Below are positions 8,886 to 16,311 of a stretch of 24,571 bases of DNA, piece after piece. The notes below the pieces were generated by a model, which was given only the letters and a program-made list of their open reading frames with translations, had not been told where the DNA came from and ran no database searches. The DNA comes from Clostridiaceae bacterium (GTDB taxonomy: Bacteria; Bacillota; Clostridia; Clostridiales; Clostridiaceae), in assembly GCA_003510765.1 (NCBI GenBank), contig DOKV01000065.1, positions 1 to 24,571 on the forward strand, in the 5' to 3' direction. How positions within the stretch are numbered: the first letter of the stretch is position 1; each line of letters begins with the position of its first letter. Position numbers and translations under genes: made by a program.

Positions 8886-8943
8886 GCAGAAATTTCACTT
8901 TTTTCTGTAGAATATTGAAAACGGTATCACAATTTCAAAGAAG

Positions 8944-8967
8944 TACACCCTTTGATGTCAGGGTGTA
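8944..8967. promoter_or_regulatory. Operator-like dyad at the PHP operon promoter
   Basis: TACACCCT (8944-8951) and AGGGTGTA (8960-8967) form a perfect 8-bp inverted repeat with an 8-base centre. The centre holds the putative -35 TTGATG, a position suited to repression. No T tract follows on either strand, so it is not a terminator. The cognate regulator is unknown. Confidence 0.5.
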
Positions 8968-8980
8968 AAACCCATAGAAT
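8952..8980 (+). promoter_or_regulatory. Candidate promoter of the PHP-aminotransferase-IIA operon
   Basis: TTGATG (8952-8957), a 17-base spacer and TAGAAT (8975-8980), 67 bases before the ATG at 9047. A second TAGAAT at 9007-9012 has a poorer -35 (CTGAAG at 8985-8990, 16-base spacer) and is the alternative. Confidence 0.45.
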
Positions 8981-9046
8981 TTTCCTGAAGTCCATTACAT
9001 TTCATGTAGAATATGTTAAATTTAATGTATAGAAAGAGGTGATGTA

Positions 9047-9895
9047 ATGCTGAATGATTTACACATTCATACGACCTATTCCGATGGGGCATTTACACCT
9101 GATGAAATTATTGAGATGGCTAGAGAAAAGGGCATTGCGTATATTTCCATCACTGACCATGATACCATGGGGGCTTATGGGCATTTTCGTGAGGACCTAG
9201 AAGAGATTACCATCATTCCTGGGGTGGAAGTCTCCACCTATTATCAGGGACTAGAACTACACATTCTTTCCTATTTTCACAATCCTAAGGATGAGGCACT
9301 CCTTGCACTTTTGGCACGATTTAAAAATGATCGTATAGAAAGGTATTTTAAGATCTTAAAGAACTTAGAGAATTTAGGCATTCTTTTGCCTGATGAAGCT
9401 CCACCTAAAGATTCCTATGGGCGCGCGCACATTGCCAAGCTTCTCATTGAACACGGCCATGTGAAAAACATCAAAGAGGCCTTTGGTACGTTCTTAGACG
9501 TGGATAAAATCGCCTATGAGAAACGCTTTAAGATCGATACGAGAGATGCCTTGAAGGCCTTACGGCGAGCAGGGGGCATCCCCATTTTGGCTCACCCAGG
9601 TGAAAAGCTTTATAACTTGCATTTCGAAAAGCTTTTGCGGGATCTAAAAATTCACGGTCTATTAGGACTGGAAGTTTATCATCCTTCCCACAGGAAAGAA
9701 TTATCCAACAAACTCTATGCCATTGCCCGGAAAAACAGGCTGATCATTTCAGGGGGAAGTGATTTTCACGGCCAGCTGGATGCCAAATCACCTTTTATCA
9801 ACGATAAATTGGGACGATATGGCCTCAATGAACATCTGACACAAAAACTCATTGGATTTCACAAAAAACTACAAGCAAATACTACACAAAACTAA
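9047..9895 (+). CDS. PHP-domain phosphoesterase (YciV/RNase AM-like)
   Basis: A 282-residue protein filled by one PHP (polymerase and histidinol phosphatase) metal-dependent domain. Metal ligands are visible in order: DLHIHTTYSDG (4-14), SITDHDT (34-40), PGVEVS (about 58-63), AHPGEK (about 183-188), EVYHPSH (about 208-214) and SGGSDFHG (about 236-243). This set and the length match the YciV/TrpH family, whose E. coli member is a 5'-3' exonuclease acting on short RNAs and 3',5'-nucleoside bisphosphates; that activity here is an inference. AGAGGTGAT precedes the ATG at 9047. It is the first gene of a tight operon: the aminotransferase begins 11 bases after its stop. Confidence 0.9.
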   Translation: MLNDLHIHTTYSDGAFTPDEIIEMAREKGIAYISITDHDTMGAYGHFREDLEEITIIPGVEVSTYYQGLELHILSYFHNPKDEALLALLARFKNDRIERYFKILKNLENLGILLPDEAPPKDSYGRAHIAKLLIEHGHVKNIKEAFGTFLDVDKIAYEKRFKIDTRDALKALRRAGGIPILAHPGEKLYNLHFEKLLRDLKIHGLLGLEVYHPSHRKELSNKLYAIARKNRLIISGGSDFHGQLDAKSPFINDKLGRYGLNEHLTQKLIGFHKKLQANTTQN

Positions 9896-9906
9896 GGGGG
9901 AAAAAC

Positions 9907-11100
9907 ATGATTTTTTCAAACAAAGCACAAAAACTTGCACCATCTATCACTTTGGCCATTACTGCCAAAGCTAAGGAAATGAAAGCCCAGGGAAAAGACA
10001 TCATCGGATTTGGTGCTGGTGAACCAGACTTTAACACACCAAAGAACATCATAGAGGCATGTAAAGTAGCCTTAGATGAAGGGAAAACCAAGTATGTGCC
10101 GGCATCTGGAATCAATGAACTAAAAGATGCCATCATCAATAAGTTTCATCGGGACAATGGACTCATCTACAAAAGAGACCAAATCATCGTATCCACTGGT
10201 GGGAAGCAATGTCTTGCCAATGCACTCTATGCACTGCTAAACCCTGGAGATGAAGTCCTCATCGCCAAACCTTATTGGGTGAGTTATCCAGACCTGGTTC
10301 ATCTTGCAGATGGTATACCTGTCATCGTAGATACCCATGAAAAAGATGACTATAAGTTTACCCTTGAGAACCTTGCTGCGGCCATCACACCAAAGACCAA
10401 GGTGATCATTCTAAACAGTCCAAATAATCCCACAGGGACCATTTACAGCAAGGAAGAACTCCAAGACATCGCAGAGTTTTGCCGAGAAAAGGATCTTTTC
10501 ATCATCTCCGATGAAATTTATGAGCCGCTCATTTATGGTGGAGACCAGCACTATTCCATTGCTTCCCTAAGTGAAGATGCTTATCAAAGAACTTTGGTAG
10601 TCAATGCACTGTCCAAGGCCTATGCCATGACTGGCTGGAGACTGGGCTACGCGGCTGGACCAAAAGAGCTGATTAAAATCATGAGCAACATTCAAAGTCA
10701 TACCACCTCCAATTCCACCTCCTTTGTGCAGTATGCAGCCGTGGAAGCCTTAAACGGAGATCAAAGCTTTATTCCTGAATTGAACAAAGAGTTTAAAAGC
10801 AGACGAGACTATATGATTGGTCGCGCAGACCAAGTGGAAGGCCTTGGTTACATTTATCCCAAGGGCGCGTTCTATTTGATGCTGGATATCCGTCCATTCA
10901 TTGGCAAAACCTACAAAGGCAAAACCATTGAAAACTCTTTGGATTTTGCAGACCAGCTCCTCAGTGACTACTTAGTGGCCCTGGTTCCTGGATCAGGATT
11001 TGGCCTCGAAGGATTTGTTCGACTTTCTTATGCCATCCATATTGATTCCATCAAAAAAGGATTTGACCGAATCGAAGCGTTCCTCACCGCACTCTCTTAG
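9907..11100 (+). CDS. Aspartate aminotransferase, class I (subgroup Ib type)
   Basis: PLP-dependent transaminase that exchanges the amino group of aspartate (or a related amino acid) with 2-oxoglutarate. The 397 residues show the subgroup Ib start SxxAQKLAPSITLAITAKAKEM, FGAGEPDFNTP, KYVPASGINELKDAI, the NSPNNPTGT loop, ISDEIYEPLIY (PLP-ring Asp and Tyr), the Schiff-base lysine in NALSKAYAMTGWRLGY (Lys about 237), and the C-terminal VRLSYAIH arginine that binds the substrate alpha-carboxylate. AAGGGGG is seven bases before the ATG. It is flanked closely by the PHP gene (11 bases) and the IIA gene (12 bases). An aromatic amino-acid transaminase is the main alternative. Confidence 0.94.
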   Translation: MIFSNKAQKLAPSITLAITAKAKEMKAQGKDIIGFGAGEPDFNTPKNIIEACKVALDEGKTKYVPASGINELKDAIINKFHRDNGLIYKRDQIIVSTGGKQCLANALYALLNPGDEVLIAKPYWVSYPDLVHLADGIPVIVDTHEKDDYKFTLENLAAAITPKTKVIILNSPNNPTGTIYSKEELQDIAEFCREKDLFIISDEIYEPLIYGGDQHYSIASLSEDAYQRTLVVNALSKAYAMTGWRLGYAAGPKELIKIMSNIQSHTTSNSTSFVQYAAVEALNGDQSFIPELNKEFKSRRDYMIGRADQVEGLGYIYPKGAFYLMLDIRPFIGKTYKGKTIENSLDFADQLLSDYLVALVPGSGFGLEGFVRLSYAIHIDSIKKGFDRIEAFLTALS

Positions 11101-11112
11101 GAGGCTTGGACT

Positions 11113-11568
11113 ATGGATAAAAAATGTGAGCTCTATATGCCAGTGGCTGGAGAAGTGATTCCCCTAGAAGAAGCCAATAATTATCTAAAAGATGACCTAT
11201 TAGGGGGTATGGGCTTATGCATCATCCCTGATGGCGATTTATTCTTTGCACCAGTTTCTGGAGAAGTGGTATTGGTTTCTGAAACTCTCAACGCTGTAGC
11301 CATCAGTACCAAAGATCAATTGACCATTCTCATTCACTTGGGGCTAGACACCGCAAAACTTGGTGGACGAGGGTTTGCCAGTTATGTAAAAGAAGGGGAT
11401 TACGTCACCGTCGGTGACAAGCTCCTTTATATGGACCGTGATTATGTGGAGCTTCAAGCCAAAATCACCACCCCCATGATCATCACCACCCCAGACAAGG
11501 TGAAAGAAATGAACATCAACTACAAAGCCACGGGAGCTTTTGTGAAATTCGTAGAAATCTCTCTGTAG
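11113..11568 (+). CDS. PTS glucose-type IIA protein, stand-alone, auxiliary His replaced by Asn
   Basis: A single-domain cytoplasmic phosphocarrier of the IIA-Glc (Crr) family, 151 residues. The beta-sandwich motifs are clear: LGGMGLCIIPDGDLFFAPVSGEV (about 30-52) and the active-site ILIHLGLDTAKLGGRGF, in which His75 is the phosphoryl acceptor from HPr. The second conserved histidine, 15 residues earlier (HAI in E. coli, His75 there), is Asn60 in NAVAI. In E. coli a change at that position is known to allow phosphorylation by HPr but to block transfer to IIB. No IIB or IIC domain is fused or adjacent. AGGAGG overlaps the upstream stop. HPr is encoded 75 bases downstream on its own promoter. 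Function as a regulatory switch rather than a transporter component is inferred. Confidence 0.9.
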   Translation: MDKKCELYMPVAGEVIPLEEANNYLKDDLLGGMGLCIIPDGDLFFAPVSGEVVLVSETLNAVAISTKDQLTILIHLGLDTAKLGGRGFASYVKEGDYVTVGDKLLYMDRDYVELQAKITTPMIITTPDKVKEMNINYKATGAFVKFVEISL

Positions 11569-11575
11569 TATTTGG

Positions 11576-11603
11576 TTGTTTTACCATTAAAACATGATAT
11601 AAT
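11576..11603 (+). promoter_or_regulatory. Promoter of ptsH
   Basis: An extended -10 element TGATATAAT (TG at 11595, TATAAT 11598-11603) with TTGTTT at 11576-11581 and a 16-base spacer, 40 bases before the HPr start. Confidence 0.78.
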
Positions 11604-11643
11604 AAACTTGTTTAGTAAATGTATTTGAATATGAGGTGATTAA

Positions 11644-11904
11644 ATGGTTTCAAAGGACGTTGCAGTAAAAAATCCAACCGGTTTGCATGCCAGACCAGCT
11701 ACACTACTTGTTAAAAAGGCATCATCATTTAAATCTGATGTAAGTGTGGAATATAATGGCAAAAAAGCCAATGTAAAAAGCCTGATTGGTGTGTTATCCC
11801 TTGGTGTTACAAAGGGTGCTACAATTACGGTCATCGCTAATGGAGAAGATGAAGAAGTGGCTTGTGAAGAAGTCGCAAAGCTCATCGAAACATTAGAAGA
11901 GTAA
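11644..11904 (+). CDS. ptsH: Phosphocarrier protein HPr
   Basis: Small cytoplasmic phosphocarrier that takes phosphate from Enzyme I at His15 and passes it to PTS IIA proteins. The 86 residues carry the active site NPTGLHARPAT with His15 and Arg17, and NVKSLIGVLSLG with Ser46. Ser46 is the site used by HPr kinase/phosphorylase for CcpA-mediated catabolite control in Bacillota, so both roles are likely. GAGGTGAT is six bases before the ATG at 11644. A strong terminator follows, so the gene is monocistronic. Enzyme I is not encoded next to it, unlike the usual ptsHI pair. Crh is excluded because the active-site His is present. Confidence 0.97.
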   Translation: MVSKDVAVKNPTGLHARPATLLVKKASSFKSDVSVEYNGKKANVKSLIGVLSLGVTKGATITVIANGEDEEVACEEVAKLIETLEE

Positions 11905-11918
11905 GAAACAAAAAGAAC

Positions 11919-11953
11919 AAACTGGGATTGATTTTCATCCCAGTTTTCTTTTT
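11919..11953 (+). terminator. Rho-independent terminator of ptsH
   Basis: AAACTGGGAT (11919-11928), 8-base loop, ATCCCAGTTT (11937-11946), then TCTTTTT. Confidence 0.9.
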
Positions 11954-11962
11954 ACGCTACAT

Positions 11963-12006
11963 AAACACAGACATTTTTCAAAAAGTATCATTTATCATCT
12001 GTGTTT
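11963..12006. repeat. 9-bp inverted repeat upstream of the MBL hydrolase gene
   Basis: AAACACAGA (11963-11971) and TCTGTGTTT (11998-12006) are perfect complements 26 bases apart. The right arm ends five bases before the -10 of the next gene, so the pair covers the promoter region. It may be a two-site operator or a cruciform. Confidence 0.5.
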
Positions 12007-12011
12007 TGATG

Positions 12012-12017
12012 TATAAT
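12012..12017 (+). promoter_or_regulatory. -10 element of the MBL hydrolase-purB operon
   Basis: TATAAT at 12012-12017, 39 bases before the ATG at 12056. No good -35 exists at 16-18 bases (CATTTA at 11989-11994), so the promoter may need an activator bound at the inverted repeat. Confidence 0.5.
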
Positions 12018-12055
12018 ACTACTGTTCGAAAAAATTTACGGAAAGAGGGCAGCCT

Positions 12056-12961
12056 ATGAAATCAATTCATGTGTTGGGGAATACTTACGTTTTGGATTTA
12101 CCCATCTTGCATATACCCTACTATAAACTCAATGAAGAGCGTATCATTCTTCTGGATACGGGTTTAAAAAATGAGCATAGAGAACTATTAGATACCTTCC
12201 TCGAAGAAGAACACCTTCAAGTGGCTGGCATACTCTGTACCCATGCACACATTGATCATGTGGGCAATGCTGCCTATTTCAAAGAGAGGTATCAGTGTCC
12301 TGTGGCCATGCCCAGAAAAGACGCAGAAGTCGTAGACAGCCTCTTAAACCTAAAAATCTTTTTCTCTGGGTTCTCCATGGAACGAACCAAAGAACACTTC
12401 GGTCATATGCTGGTGAAAACCGATCTCTTTATTGAGGAAGGGGATGAAACCGTCACCATAGCCGGCGTAACCTTTCAGGTCCATCACACGCCAGGCCATA
12501 GCCCCAGTCATATCAGCATCACTACGCCAGATCAAGTGACGTATTTGGGTGATGCCCTGATCAGTGAAGAAGTGATGGATAGTGCAAAGCTTCCCTATGC
12601 CCATGTACTCACCAAAGACTTGGCCAGTAAGATCAAGCTCTATCAGCTACGCTCTGCGTACTATATTCTGGCTCATAAGGGGATTTATCCAGACATTAAG
12701 GATCTCATCACAGACAATCTCTATTTCTATAAAAATCGCGCCGAAGAAATTCTTTCGTGTATCCAAGAGCCTTTAACCTTTGAGGAAATACTTGCACGGG
12801 TCACCGAGACGATGCACATCCACCTTACCAGCCCCAATAAGTATTTGGCCGTTCACCGTATGCTTCGATGCTACATGGATTATTTAGAAGATACCGGAAA
12901 GCTTTCCTTACTCATGGACAATGCTGCACTCAAATATACCCGTACCAGTCCGTCTGTTTAA
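12056..12961 (+). CDS. Metallo-beta-lactamase-fold hydrolase
   Basis: Cytoplasmic hydrolase of 301 residues in the MBL superfamily, glyoxalase-II-like group. The Zn-binding signature is THAHIDH (62-68: His63, His65, Asp67, His68); later ligands are in HHTPGHSPSHI (about 142-152), YLGDAL and ILAHKG. The last 80 residues after the MBL core (from about 218) look like a helical winged-helix-type tail, as in several bacterial MBL proteins of this group. Substrate unknown; thioester or lactone hydrolysis are typical for the family. AAAGAGGG lies eight bases before the ATG. purB begins 25 bases after the stop with no terminator, so the two genes are probably cotranscribed. Confidence 0.88.
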   Translation: MKSIHVLGNTYVLDLPILHIPYYKLNEERIILLDTGLKNEHRELLDTFLEEEHLQVAGILCTHAHIDHVGNAAYFKERYQCPVAMPRKDAEVVDSLLNLKIFFSGFSMERTKEHFGHMLVKTDLFIEEGDETVTIAGVTFQVHHTPGHSPSHISITTPDQVTYLGDALISEEVMDSAKLPYAHVLTKDLASKIKLYQLRSAYYILAHKGIYPDIKDLITDNLYFYKNRAEEILSCIQEPLTFEEILARVTETMHIHLTSPNKYLAVHRMLRCYMDYLEDTGKLSLLMDNAALKYTRTSPSV

Positions 12962-12986
12962 GACGTTGAATTTTAAGGAGGACACC

Positions 12987-14414
12987 ATGCACACTACCTA
13001 TGAAAGCCCATTAACCCATCGTTATGCATCCAAAGAAATGAGTTATATTTTTTCAGATCTTAAAAAATTCCGCACGTGGCGCGCCCTTTGGATAGCCCTG
13101 GCTGAAGGAGAAAAAGCCTTGGGATTACCCATTACAGAGGCACAAATAGAAGAACTGAAAAAATATCAAGAGGACATCAACTTTGAGGAAGCCTTGGCTA
13201 GGGAAAAAGTGGTTCGTCATGATGTTATGAGCCATGTCTATGCCTATGGTCTCCAAGCACCTTCTGCAAAGGGGATCATCCATTTGGGGGCAACCAGTTG
13301 TTATGTGGGAGACAATACGGATTTGATCCTCATGAAAGAAGGGCTGTTAGTCCTAGAAAAAAAAGTGGCTAAGGTCTTGGCAAATCTTCGCACCTTTGCC
13401 TTGGCGTATAAATCCATGCCCACTTTAGGCTACACCCATTACCAACCAGCTCAAGTAACCACCGTGGGTAAAAGAGCCACTTTATGGATGCAAGATCTCT
13501 TGATGGATTTAGAAAACCTCAGATACACCATCTCTTCATTGAAATTTCGAGGGGTAAAAGGAACCACGGGTACCCAAGCAAGCTTCATGAGCCTCTTTGA
13601 AGGGGATGAAGAAAAGGTGATAACGCTAGATCAAATGGTTTCTGATGCTTTTGGTTTCTCCGAAAGCTATGCCGTCACAGGACAAACGTATCCTCGTAAG
13701 GTAGACAGTATCGTTTTGAATCGCTTAAGTGAAATTGCCCAAAGCGCCTATAAGTTTAGCAACGACTTACGCCTATTACAGAGTATGAAGGAAATGGAAG
13801 AACCCTTTGAGAAAAATCAAATAGGCTCCTCCGCCATGGCCTATAAAAGAAATCCCATGAGAAGTGAGCGTATGGGGGCCTTATGCCGATACGTCATTGT
13901 AGATGCCCTAAATCCAGCCATTACAGCGTCTACTCAATGGTTTGAACGAACCCTTGATGATTCTGCAAATAAGAGAATCGCTGTGGCAGAGGCCTTTTTA
14001 GCCCTGGATGGAGTATTGAACCTTTATATGAACATCACGGAAAATCTTGTGGTCTATGATAAAATCATCCATCGGCACCTGCTAAGTGAACTGCCTTTCA
14101 TGGCCACGGAGAACATCATCATGGAAGGGGTGAAAAAAGGGGGCGATCGTCAAGTGCTTCATGAACTCATCCGTGAGCATTCCATGGCCGCTGCCAAAAA
14201 TGTAAAAGAAGAGGGGTTAGAAAACGATCTTCTCACAAGGATTGCCAGAGATGAAAGATTTGGTTTATCTACAGAAGAACTGGCCGAAACTTTATCCCCC
14301 ATGGATTATGTTGGTAGAGCCCCAGCGCAAGTGGTTGCCTTTATCAACACCCAGGTAGATCCACTTTTAGCCCACTATGACGCCTTTGATATTTCTTCTG
14401 AAATCACCGTGTAA
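12987..14414 (+). CDS. purB: Adenylosuccinate lyase
   Basis: Catalyses two fumarate-releasing steps of purine synthesis: SAICAR to AICAR, and adenylosuccinate to AMP. The 475-residue protein starts MHTTYESPLTHRYASKEMSYIFSD, as in the long (about 475-residue) clostridial and eukaryote-like PurB group. It carries HDVMSHVYAYG, GATSCYVGDNTD, the catalytic-His region GYTHYQPAQ, and the flexible signature loop SSAMAYKRNPMRSER (about 282-296) containing the catalytic Ser. The ATG at 12987 follows AAGGAGG by eight bases. The frame is open back to 12921 but that extension overlaps the upstream gene in another frame and is rejected. Homotetramer by family. Confidence 0.97.
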   Translation: MHTTYESPLTHRYASKEMSYIFSDLKKFRTWRALWIALAEGEKALGLPITEAQIEELKKYQEDINFEEALAREKVVRHDVMSHVYAYGLQAPSAKGIIHLGATSCYVGDNTDLILMKEGLLVLEKKVAKVLANLRTFALAYKSMPTLGYTHYQPAQVTTVGKRATLWMQDLLMDLENLRYTISSLKFRGVKGTTGTQASFMSLFEGDEEKVITLDQMVSDAFGFSESYAVTGQTYPRKVDSIVLNRLSEIAQSAYKFSNDLRLLQSMKEMEEPFEKNQIGSSAMAYKRNPMRSERMGALCRYVIVDALNPAITASTQWFERTLDDSANKRIAVAEAFLALDGVLNLYMNITENLVVYDKIIHRHLLSELPFMATENIIMEGVKKGGDRQVLHELIREHSMAAAKNVKEEGLENDLLTRIARDERFGLSTEELAETLSPMDYVGRAPAQVVAFINTQVDPLLAHYDAFDISSEITV

Positions 14415-14548
14415 CCTGGGTCTTCGTACCAATTCATACAAACCGTATAAATCCTTAGGAAGTTCTAAAGAAATCTTCAGAATTCTATGATACACTTTAA
14501 GTGTTGCTAAAATCATACTGTTCAGAATATGTATCTAGGAGGCATCCC

Positions 14549-15313
14549 ATGAAAAATAAACCCATCTTACTAATCCTTATGATTGTACTCATGAGTCTAT
14601 TTTTCACCGCCTGCAGAAACGATCAGGAAGCTTTAACGCGACAGATGGCCCCAGTTTTGGCTTATACCTCAGATGGCGAAGAGAATATAAAATTTGTTCG
14701 CACCAAAGAATACGATGGTCGAGTCATCCGTGAATTCACAGATTCAAAGTTTTTCTATGAAGTCACCACAGATGGACGCCTCATGACCATCTTTTTAAGG
14801 ACCACACCCACCACCACACCCACGGTGGCTACTAAGGAAGAAATCCTTTTAAAAGCCAATGACAATTTAAGAAGACTCAACTATAATTTAGATGATTTCC
14901 AGACGGATATACGCTATAACGAAAACAGAAAACAATATGAGAGCGTCTCTAGAGAACGAAAAGGGGAGGCTTTCACGGGAAATAATATTTATATCCAATA
15001 CACCAGTGATGGAACCCTCATCAGCATCTCCTTCAAGTATGAGAATCCTGATATTCTCAACACGGAGGACCAGATCACCGTGGAAGAAGCCAAAGAGATC
15101 ATCATGAATTATTTCTCTACCAATGCCTCCACCGAGAAATATGCTCCCATGCTCACCAGCTCCATGATTCGCCATGAGGTGGATGTATACAACAGTAAAA
15201 AAGTATTTAATCTGTACTTCACCTTGCCCACAGAAGAAGTCGGCACCTTCGATTTCCTCTACGTGGTAAGTACTGAAACAGGCATCATTCTATATAGAAG
15301 AGAATTAAGATGA
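14549..15313 (+). CDS. Lipoprotein with two PepSY-like repeats
   Basis: A secreted, membrane-anchored protein of 254 residues. The type II signal peptide has KNK, a hydrophobic core and lipobox FFTAC (Cys22). The mature part seems to hold two PepSY/YcdB-like units: one from about residue 86 (TKEEILLKANDNLRRLNYNL) and a second from about 177 (TVEEAKEIIMNYF) ending in FLYVVSTETGIILYRREL. The 'T-x-E-E-A/I' helix followed by strands and a final 'D/E-T-G' hairpin is typical of that fold, which often inhibits proteases or senses envelope state. Function unknown. The ATG at 14549 has AGGAGG seven bases upstream; a longer frame from TTG at 14501 has no ribosome site. Candidate -10 TATGAT at 14486-14491 with no clear -35. 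A terminator overlaps the stop. Confidence 0.82.
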   Translation: MKNKPILLILMIVLMSLFFTACRNDQEALTRQMAPVLAYTSDGEENIKFVRTKEYDGRVIREFTDSKFFYEVTTDGRLMTIFLRTTPTTTPTVATKEEILLKANDNLRRLNYNLDDFQTDIRYNENRKQYESVSRERKGEAFTGNNIYIQYTSDGTLISISFKYENPDILNTEDQITVEEAKEIIMNYFSTNASTEKYAPMLTSSMIRHEVDVYNSKKVFNLYFTLPTEEVGTFDFLYVVSTETGIILYRRELR

Positions 15314-15337
15314 TCCTTATCTAGGATCCTCTTTTTT
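15307..15337 (+). terminator. Rho-independent terminator overlapping the lipoprotein stop codon
   Basis: AAGATGATCCT (15307-15317), loop TATCT, AGGATCCTCTT (15323-15333) with one mismatch, running into TTTTTT. The TGA stop (15311-15313) lies in the left arm. Confidence 0.85.
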
Positions 15338-15371
15338 ACCTATTTAAATTGCTTAAAATTTAATTTTATCA

Positions 15372-15400
15372 TTGACATTATCCAGTGACCTCTATACACT
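15372..15400 (+). promoter_or_regulatory. Promoter of the alpha/beta hydrolase gene
   Basis: TTGACA (15372-15377), a 17-base spacer and TACACT (15395-15400); about 88 bases of leader before the ATG at 15489. Confidence 0.65.
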
Positions 15401-15488
15401 GATATTAAGTAGTAGATGATTCTACAGCGCACTCAAGATGTTCATGATCTTTACTAAGCCCTAAGCAATTTGCACGTAGGAGGTAACA

Positions 15489-16082
15489 ATGGAACATATT
15501 TATTTACCTGGGGAAGAGCCTCGACTATTGGTTCTCTTCCATGGCACTGGCGGTACCGAAAAGGATCTGATTCCTTTGGCCAAAGAAATGGACCCCAAAG
15601 CACATATTTTATCCATTCGAGGAAATGCCCCTGAAAATGGGATGAATCGATATTTCCGTCGGTTAGTGGAAGGTGTTTTTGATGAAGAGGACATTCGGTT
15701 CCGAGCAAAGGAGTTGGTTGACTTTTTAAACACCGCAAAAATAGACTACACGCTAGGGGATCTACGTTGGGCTTCCATCGGCTATTCCAATGGAGCCAAC
15801 ATCATCGCTGCACTGCATTATCTTCATGGAGATGTTTTTGAAAAGTCCATACTCTTGCATCCCATGGTGCCCTTACAAGAAGGACCCAGTATGCCACTGT
15901 CTTCCAGTCGCTTCTTCCTTGGCGCAGGGGAAAATGACCCCATGGTGCCCATGGCAGATACTTTGGCATTAAAAGCCCATTTAGAACAAGCTGGCGCTAC
16001 GGCTACCCTACACACATACTCTATGGGTCATCGACTCACCTTAGAGGAAATTCAAGATGCCACAGCGTGGTATCGAACATAA
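15489..16082 (+). CDS. Alpha/beta hydrolase (phospholipase/carboxylesterase family)
   Basis: A cytoplasmic serine esterase of 197 residues. The catalytic triad is visible: nucleophile elbow GYSNGA (Ser about 100), Asp in GAGENDPMVP (about 144) and His in MGHRLT (about 179). The oxyanion-hole motif LFHGTGG (16-22) is typical of the carboxylesterase/phospholipase (Abhydrolase_2) family, whose members cleave short-chain or lyso-phospholipid esters. Length is normal for bacterial members (about 200). Several relatives sit next to glyoxalase-type ring-cleavage enzymes, but no such gene is adjacent here. GTAGGAGGT is four to five bases before the ATG at 15489. It is monocistronic by its own promoter and terminator. 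Confidence 0.9.
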   Translation: MEHIYLPGEEPRLLVLFHGTGGTEKDLIPLAKEMDPKAHILSIRGNAPENGMNRYFRRLVEGVFDEEDIRFRAKELVDFLNTAKIDYTLGDLRWASIGYSNGANIIAALHYLHGDVFEKSILLHPMVPLQEGPSMPLSSSRFFLGAGENDPMVPMADTLALKAHLEQAGATATLHTYSMGHRLTLEEIQDATAWYRT

Positions 16083-16100
16083 TAGCGTCTTCACTTCATC

Positions 16101-16149
16101 CAAACACCTAAAATGGGCCCTTACCAAGGCTCATTTCAGGTGTTTGTTT
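16101..16149 (+). terminator. Long hairpin terminator after the hydrolase gene
   Basis: CAAACACCT (16101-16109) pairs with AGGTGTTTG (16138-16146); the stem continues through AAATG/CATTT and GGCC/GGCT with single mismatches, loop around TTACCAA. The T tract is weak (TTTA), so efficiency is uncertain. Confidence 0.7.
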
Positions 16150-16196
16150 AAACCCTTAAATTTCTATGTTAATTGTCAGAATATAGACGAAAATGA

Positions 16197-16225
16197 TAGA
16201 AAGACCGCTATATTAGTGCTATGAT
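16197..16225 (+). promoter_or_regulatory. Candidate promoter of the nfeD-floA operon
   Basis: TAGAAA (16197-16202), a 17-base spacer and TATGAT (16220-16225). A 6-bp dyad CTATAT/ATATAG (16208-16213, 16224-16229) surrounds the -10. TTGTCA at 16173 with TAGAAA as -10 is an alternative. I do not see a clear SigW-type element (TGAAAC-N16-CGTA), although floA operons are SigW-controlled in B. subtilis. Confidence 0.4.
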
Positions 16226-16235
16226 ATAGGTAAGG

Positions 16236-16285
16236 CATCGGGTCTAAATCATGTCGAACCTATTTTGCCAATTCGACCAACGATG
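16236..16285 (+). other. Structured leader before nfeD
   Basis: Nested inverted repeats: outer CATCG (16236-16240) with CGATG (16281-16285), inner GTCGAA (16253-16258) with TTCGAC (16272-16277). They lie between the putative promoter and the ribosome site GAAAGGAGG (about 16296-16304). Could be a protein-binding site or an RNA leader fold. Confidence 0.4.
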
Positions 16286-16311
16286 TCTAATCTCTGAAAG
16301 GAGGAAACCCT

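Noticed and set aside
12921..12986. Extension of purB into the end of the MBL hydrolase gene
   Set aside because: The 22 extra residues overlap the upstream gene in another frame; AAGGAGG and the conserved N-terminus point to 12987.
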